This document shows positions 12,638 through 14,469 of a stretch of 14,469 bases of DNA, piece after piece (the stretch's first letter is position 1; the number at the start of each line of letters is the position of its first letter). The position numbers and the translations under genes were made by a program. The notes beneath the pieces were generated by a model. The model saw nothing but the letters and a program-made list of their open reading frames with translations, did not search any database and was not told the origin of the DNA. The stretch covers positions 1 to 14,469 of the forward strand of contig RPPU01000039.1 in assembly GCA_003819975.1 (NCBI GenBank), written 5' to 3'. The stretch is from Desulfobacteraceae bacterium. Its GTDB lineage: Bacteria > Desulfobacterota > DSM-4660 > Desulfatiglandales > HGW-15.

Positions 12638-13903
12638 TTAATAATGCACGTTCTTCGCCACAATGACATCGATGCCCGCCCGGATCAGGGCGTCGGCCGT
12701 TTTATTGAGCGCAACGTGTTTTTCAATGAAATTGCGTTCAAATTTTTCCATAAGCCCGTTTTTCAACACATCGGCTTTGGGCATAAAGTAATCCAGAATA
12801 TCCGAGGGATGATCCAAAGTCTGCTCCACCTCCTGATCGCCGCCCTCATGCTTGGCAGCGATATTCGGAACTTCCTTGGCGATCTCCACCAACTCCGCAC
12901 GACGGTTGTAAGGTTGCTTTACAATCGATTTCCAAGTTTCGGTGATGTGATGCTCGAAGCGAACCGTTTTTTCAAGGCCTAATTTCCGCCGGACCCAAGC
13001 GGCCTGGCGGATGGTTTCATTATTGACCGAGTTGGAAAGGTTAAAACCTATCAGAGACGTCATGCCGTCTTTGCGGCAAAACAAACGAGCCGTCATTAAA
13101 GTCCAGAAAATGAAAAAAGGATTGTCGTTTCCAACGTAGACCGAAATCTTAAACTCATTATCAATTCCCAGTTTGTGCATCATATAAGCCGCCATGATGG
13201 TCCCGGCATTGATGTTCAACACCTGGCGGATGCCGTAGGTCGTGTAATACTTGAGATATTCATCCACCCATTTCAGCGGGTAATGGTTGGGTTGGCCGAT
13301 GCCGCCGAAATAACCCGTGATCGTTTCCGGACCGCAGAGATGAATATTGGAACCGTCAATGCCTTTGGTATCCAGGGTCTCCACATAAGAAGCGCCCAGG
13401 ATTTGCATGGCCGCCGCCACGGCCAGGGTATCGCCTTGGTCTTCGACCTGTTCAGCCATGGTACGCACCCGGATGAATCGACCCGGCATGAGTTCGCGTT
13501 TTTCTATGGCCCGCCGGGCTTCCGTAATCACCCAGGGAAAATATTGCAATGCGCTGACTTCCATAGTCACGGCGTTTTTTCGGTTTATTTTGGTTGTAGT
13601 CGCTTTCGGTCCCAATAAATGCCGGCGGTATTCTTTCAAAGTCACGAACCGTTTTTGGTCCACCTGCTCCTGGAGCCATTGCAGATCGGCCACATAGGGT
13701 GAGTTTTGTCCCCGAAGCCGCTCCAACAAATGATCCAATTGCCGGGCATCATCCGCCTGACGATTGATCTTTTCCGGACCGCCGTAACGCTTGATGATTT
13801 CCAATAACCCGTTGACCAACGGGTTTTTGGGGTCGGCCAGCAGTTGATTAATTTCATCCAAACGATTGCGTGATAGGGTCAGTTGTTTTCTCAATTCAGC
13901 CAT
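12638..13903 (-). CDS. Unrecognised 421-aa cytoplasmic protein, co-transcribed with panB
   Basis: No family could be named with confidence. The first 110 residues are helical and charged (MAELRKQLTLSRNRLDEINQ). From about residue 115 the sequence looks like an enzyme core: EVSALQYFPWVITEARRAIE, then FIRVRTMAEQVEDQGDTLAV, LGASYVETLDTKGIDGSNIH, GYFGGIGQPNHYPLKWVDEY, VLNINAGTIMAAYMMHKLGI and LIGFNLSNSVNNETIRQAAW. Alternating strand-like and helix-like segments would suit a TIM-type barrel. Conserved-looking polar clusters EHHITETW, KHEGGDQE and DHPSDILDYF could form a metal or substrate site. There is no signal or membrane segment. GGGAGG (13911-13916), seven bases before the ATG, firmly supports the start. 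It follows panB by 24 bases, so a link to pantothenate or 2-oxoacid metabolism is likely but unproven. Confidence 0.88.
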   Translation of the reverse strand: MAELRKQLTLSRNRLDEINQLLADPKNPLVNGLLEIIKRYGGPEKINRQADDARQLDHLLERLRGQNSPYVADLQWLQEQVDQKRFVTLKEYRRHLLGPKATTTKINRKNAVTMEVSALQYFPWVITEARRAIEKRELMPGRFIRVRTMAEQVEDQGDTLAVAAAMQILGASYVETLDTKGIDGSNIHLCGPETITGYFGGIGQPNHYPLKWVDEYLKYYTTYGIRQVLNINAGTIMAAYMMHKLGIDNEFKISVYVGNDNPFFIFWTLMTARLFCRKDGMTSLIGFNLSNSVNNETIRQAAWVRRKLGLEKTVRFEHHITETWKSIVKQPYNRRAELVEIAKEVPNIAAKHEGGDQEVEQTLDHPSDILDYFMPKADVLKNGLMEKFERNFIEKHVALNKTADALIRAGIDVIVAKNVHY

Positions 13904-13927
13904 GTGATTTCCTCCCTCTGAATCTGT

Positions 13928-14469
13928 TTAGTTCATATTTTTTTTGAACTTTGTCTCTTCGCCTTCCAGCATACGGTAGCAATGCTCCTCGGCCGGAAAA
14001 GCCCCTTGACGAACATCCGCGCAATAAGCCCGCATGGCCTGGGTGATCGTCTCGGCCACATTGCAATACTTTTTGACGAATTTAGGGGTAAAAGCCTGGA
14101 ACTGGCCGATCAGGTCGGAGACGATCAGCAATTGGCCGTCGCAGCTTGGCCCGGCGCCGATGGAAAGCGCGGGAATGGTCAATTTTTTAGCAATATAGGC
14201 GCCGATTTCAGGCGGAATGGCTTCCAACAAAATCATATGGGCTCCGGCCGCCTGGACCGCCAACGCATCTTCCACCACCAGTTTGGCTGCTTCAGCCGTG
14301 CGGCCCTGGGCCTTATGACCGCCCAACTGGCCCGAACTCTGCGGGGTCAGGCCAATATGGCCCATGACCACGATTCCGGCTTCCACAATGGCTTTGATCT
14401 GGGGCGCGATCCGCACCCCGCCTTCCAGTTTGATGGCATCGCATTCGGCGTCTTTCAGAAACCGGCCGG
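13928..14469 (-). CDS. panB: 3-methyl-2-oxobutanoate hydroxymethyltransferase (ketopantoate hydroxymethyltransferase), N-terminus beyond the window
   Basis: PanB adds a hydroxymethyl group from methylene-tetrahydrofolate to 2-oxoisovalerate, the first committed step of pantothenate and coenzyme A synthesis. About 180 C-terminal residues are in the window. The frame is open to the right edge, where it reads GRFLKDAECDAIKLEGGVRI, the PanB segment containing the conserved KLEGG. GHIGLTPQSSGQLGGHKAQGR follows, then LLEAIPPEIGAYIAKKLTIPALSIGAGPSCDGQLL; the glutamate of LLEAIP is the general base, and IGIGAG-type sequence is a hallmark. AFTPKFVKKY and the C-terminal EEHCYRM also fit. The N-terminal part with the metal-binding aspartates is missing. 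The 421-aa gene starts 24 bases downstream, so the two probably form an operon. Confidence 0.96.
   Translation of the reverse strand, partial: GRFLKDAECDAIKLEGGVRIAPQIKAIVEAGIVVMGHIGLTPQSSGQLGGHKAQGRTAEAAKLVVEDALAVQAAGAHMILLEAIPPEIGAYIAKKLTIPALSIGAGPSCDGQLLIVSDLIGQFQAFTPKFVKKYCNVAETITQAMRAYCADVRQGAFPAEEHCYRMLEGEETKFKKNMN

Noticed and set aside
1..14469. Insertion sequences, prophage genes or tRNAs
   Set aside because: No transposase, integrase, phage structural gene or cloverleaf-like sequence was recognised on either strand; the only RNA gene seen is the SRP RNA.

Overview
The window is bacterial chromosome from a Gram-negative organism. It carries kdsB (CMP-Kdo for lipopolysaccharide), a small-type SRP RNA whose 22-nt core appears identical, from memory, to the E. 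coli 4.5S RNA, and an IHF/HU gene. The neighbourhood cmk, rpsA, a probable sppA, ihf and pgeF, together with an HDOD protein and FmdB-type zinc ribbons, suggests a Desulfobacterota (former Deltaproteobacteria) genome of roughly balanced GC. That placement is inferred from gene content and remembered synteny, not from a search. No phage, transposase, CRISPR array or tRNA was seen.

Layout. Positions 1-3015 (minus strand) hold cmk, then rpsA with its own promoter, then the first 24 codons of a membrane protein that looks like SppA and runs off the left edge. Positions 3083-4572 (plus) hold an IHF/HU-type gene with a good promoter, the SRP RNA, and pgeF. pgeF converges on an HDOD-plus-histidine-kinase-dimerisation protein (4621-5805, minus), and the two share a bidirectional terminator that contains the HDOD stop codon. 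Positions 5962-9638 (plus) hold a strong promoter, two small zinc-ribbon genes, queD, kdsB and recJ; kdsB and recJ abut or overlap and the recJ start is non-obvious. Positions 9639-10030 are a gene-free block packed with palindromic repeats. Positions 10031-10969 (minus) hold a two-gene module, an unknown 93-aa protein overlapping a small retropepsin-like aspartic protease, followed by a small lipoprotein. Positions 11220-14469 (minus) hold panB (cut by the right edge), an unrecognised 421-aa protein in the same operon, and a class I/II PLP aminotransferase.

Most genes are housekeeping: translation (rpsA), nucleotides (cmk), protein targeting (SRP RNA), cell-wall quality control (pgeF), LPS (kdsB), DNA repair (recJ), pterin/queuosine (queD) and coenzyme A (panB). 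The less ordinary items are the aspartic-protease pair, the 421-aa protein beside panB, the HDOD protein with a phosphoacceptor helix but no kinase ATPase domain, and a dense set of small palindromic elements in many intergenic gaps. Several of these elements share arms (T-rich left, A-rich right, often next to a TTCCGGC/GCCGGAA hairpin), and two end at stop codons. No single striking new system is proven here; the protease pair and the panB-linked protein are the best candidates.
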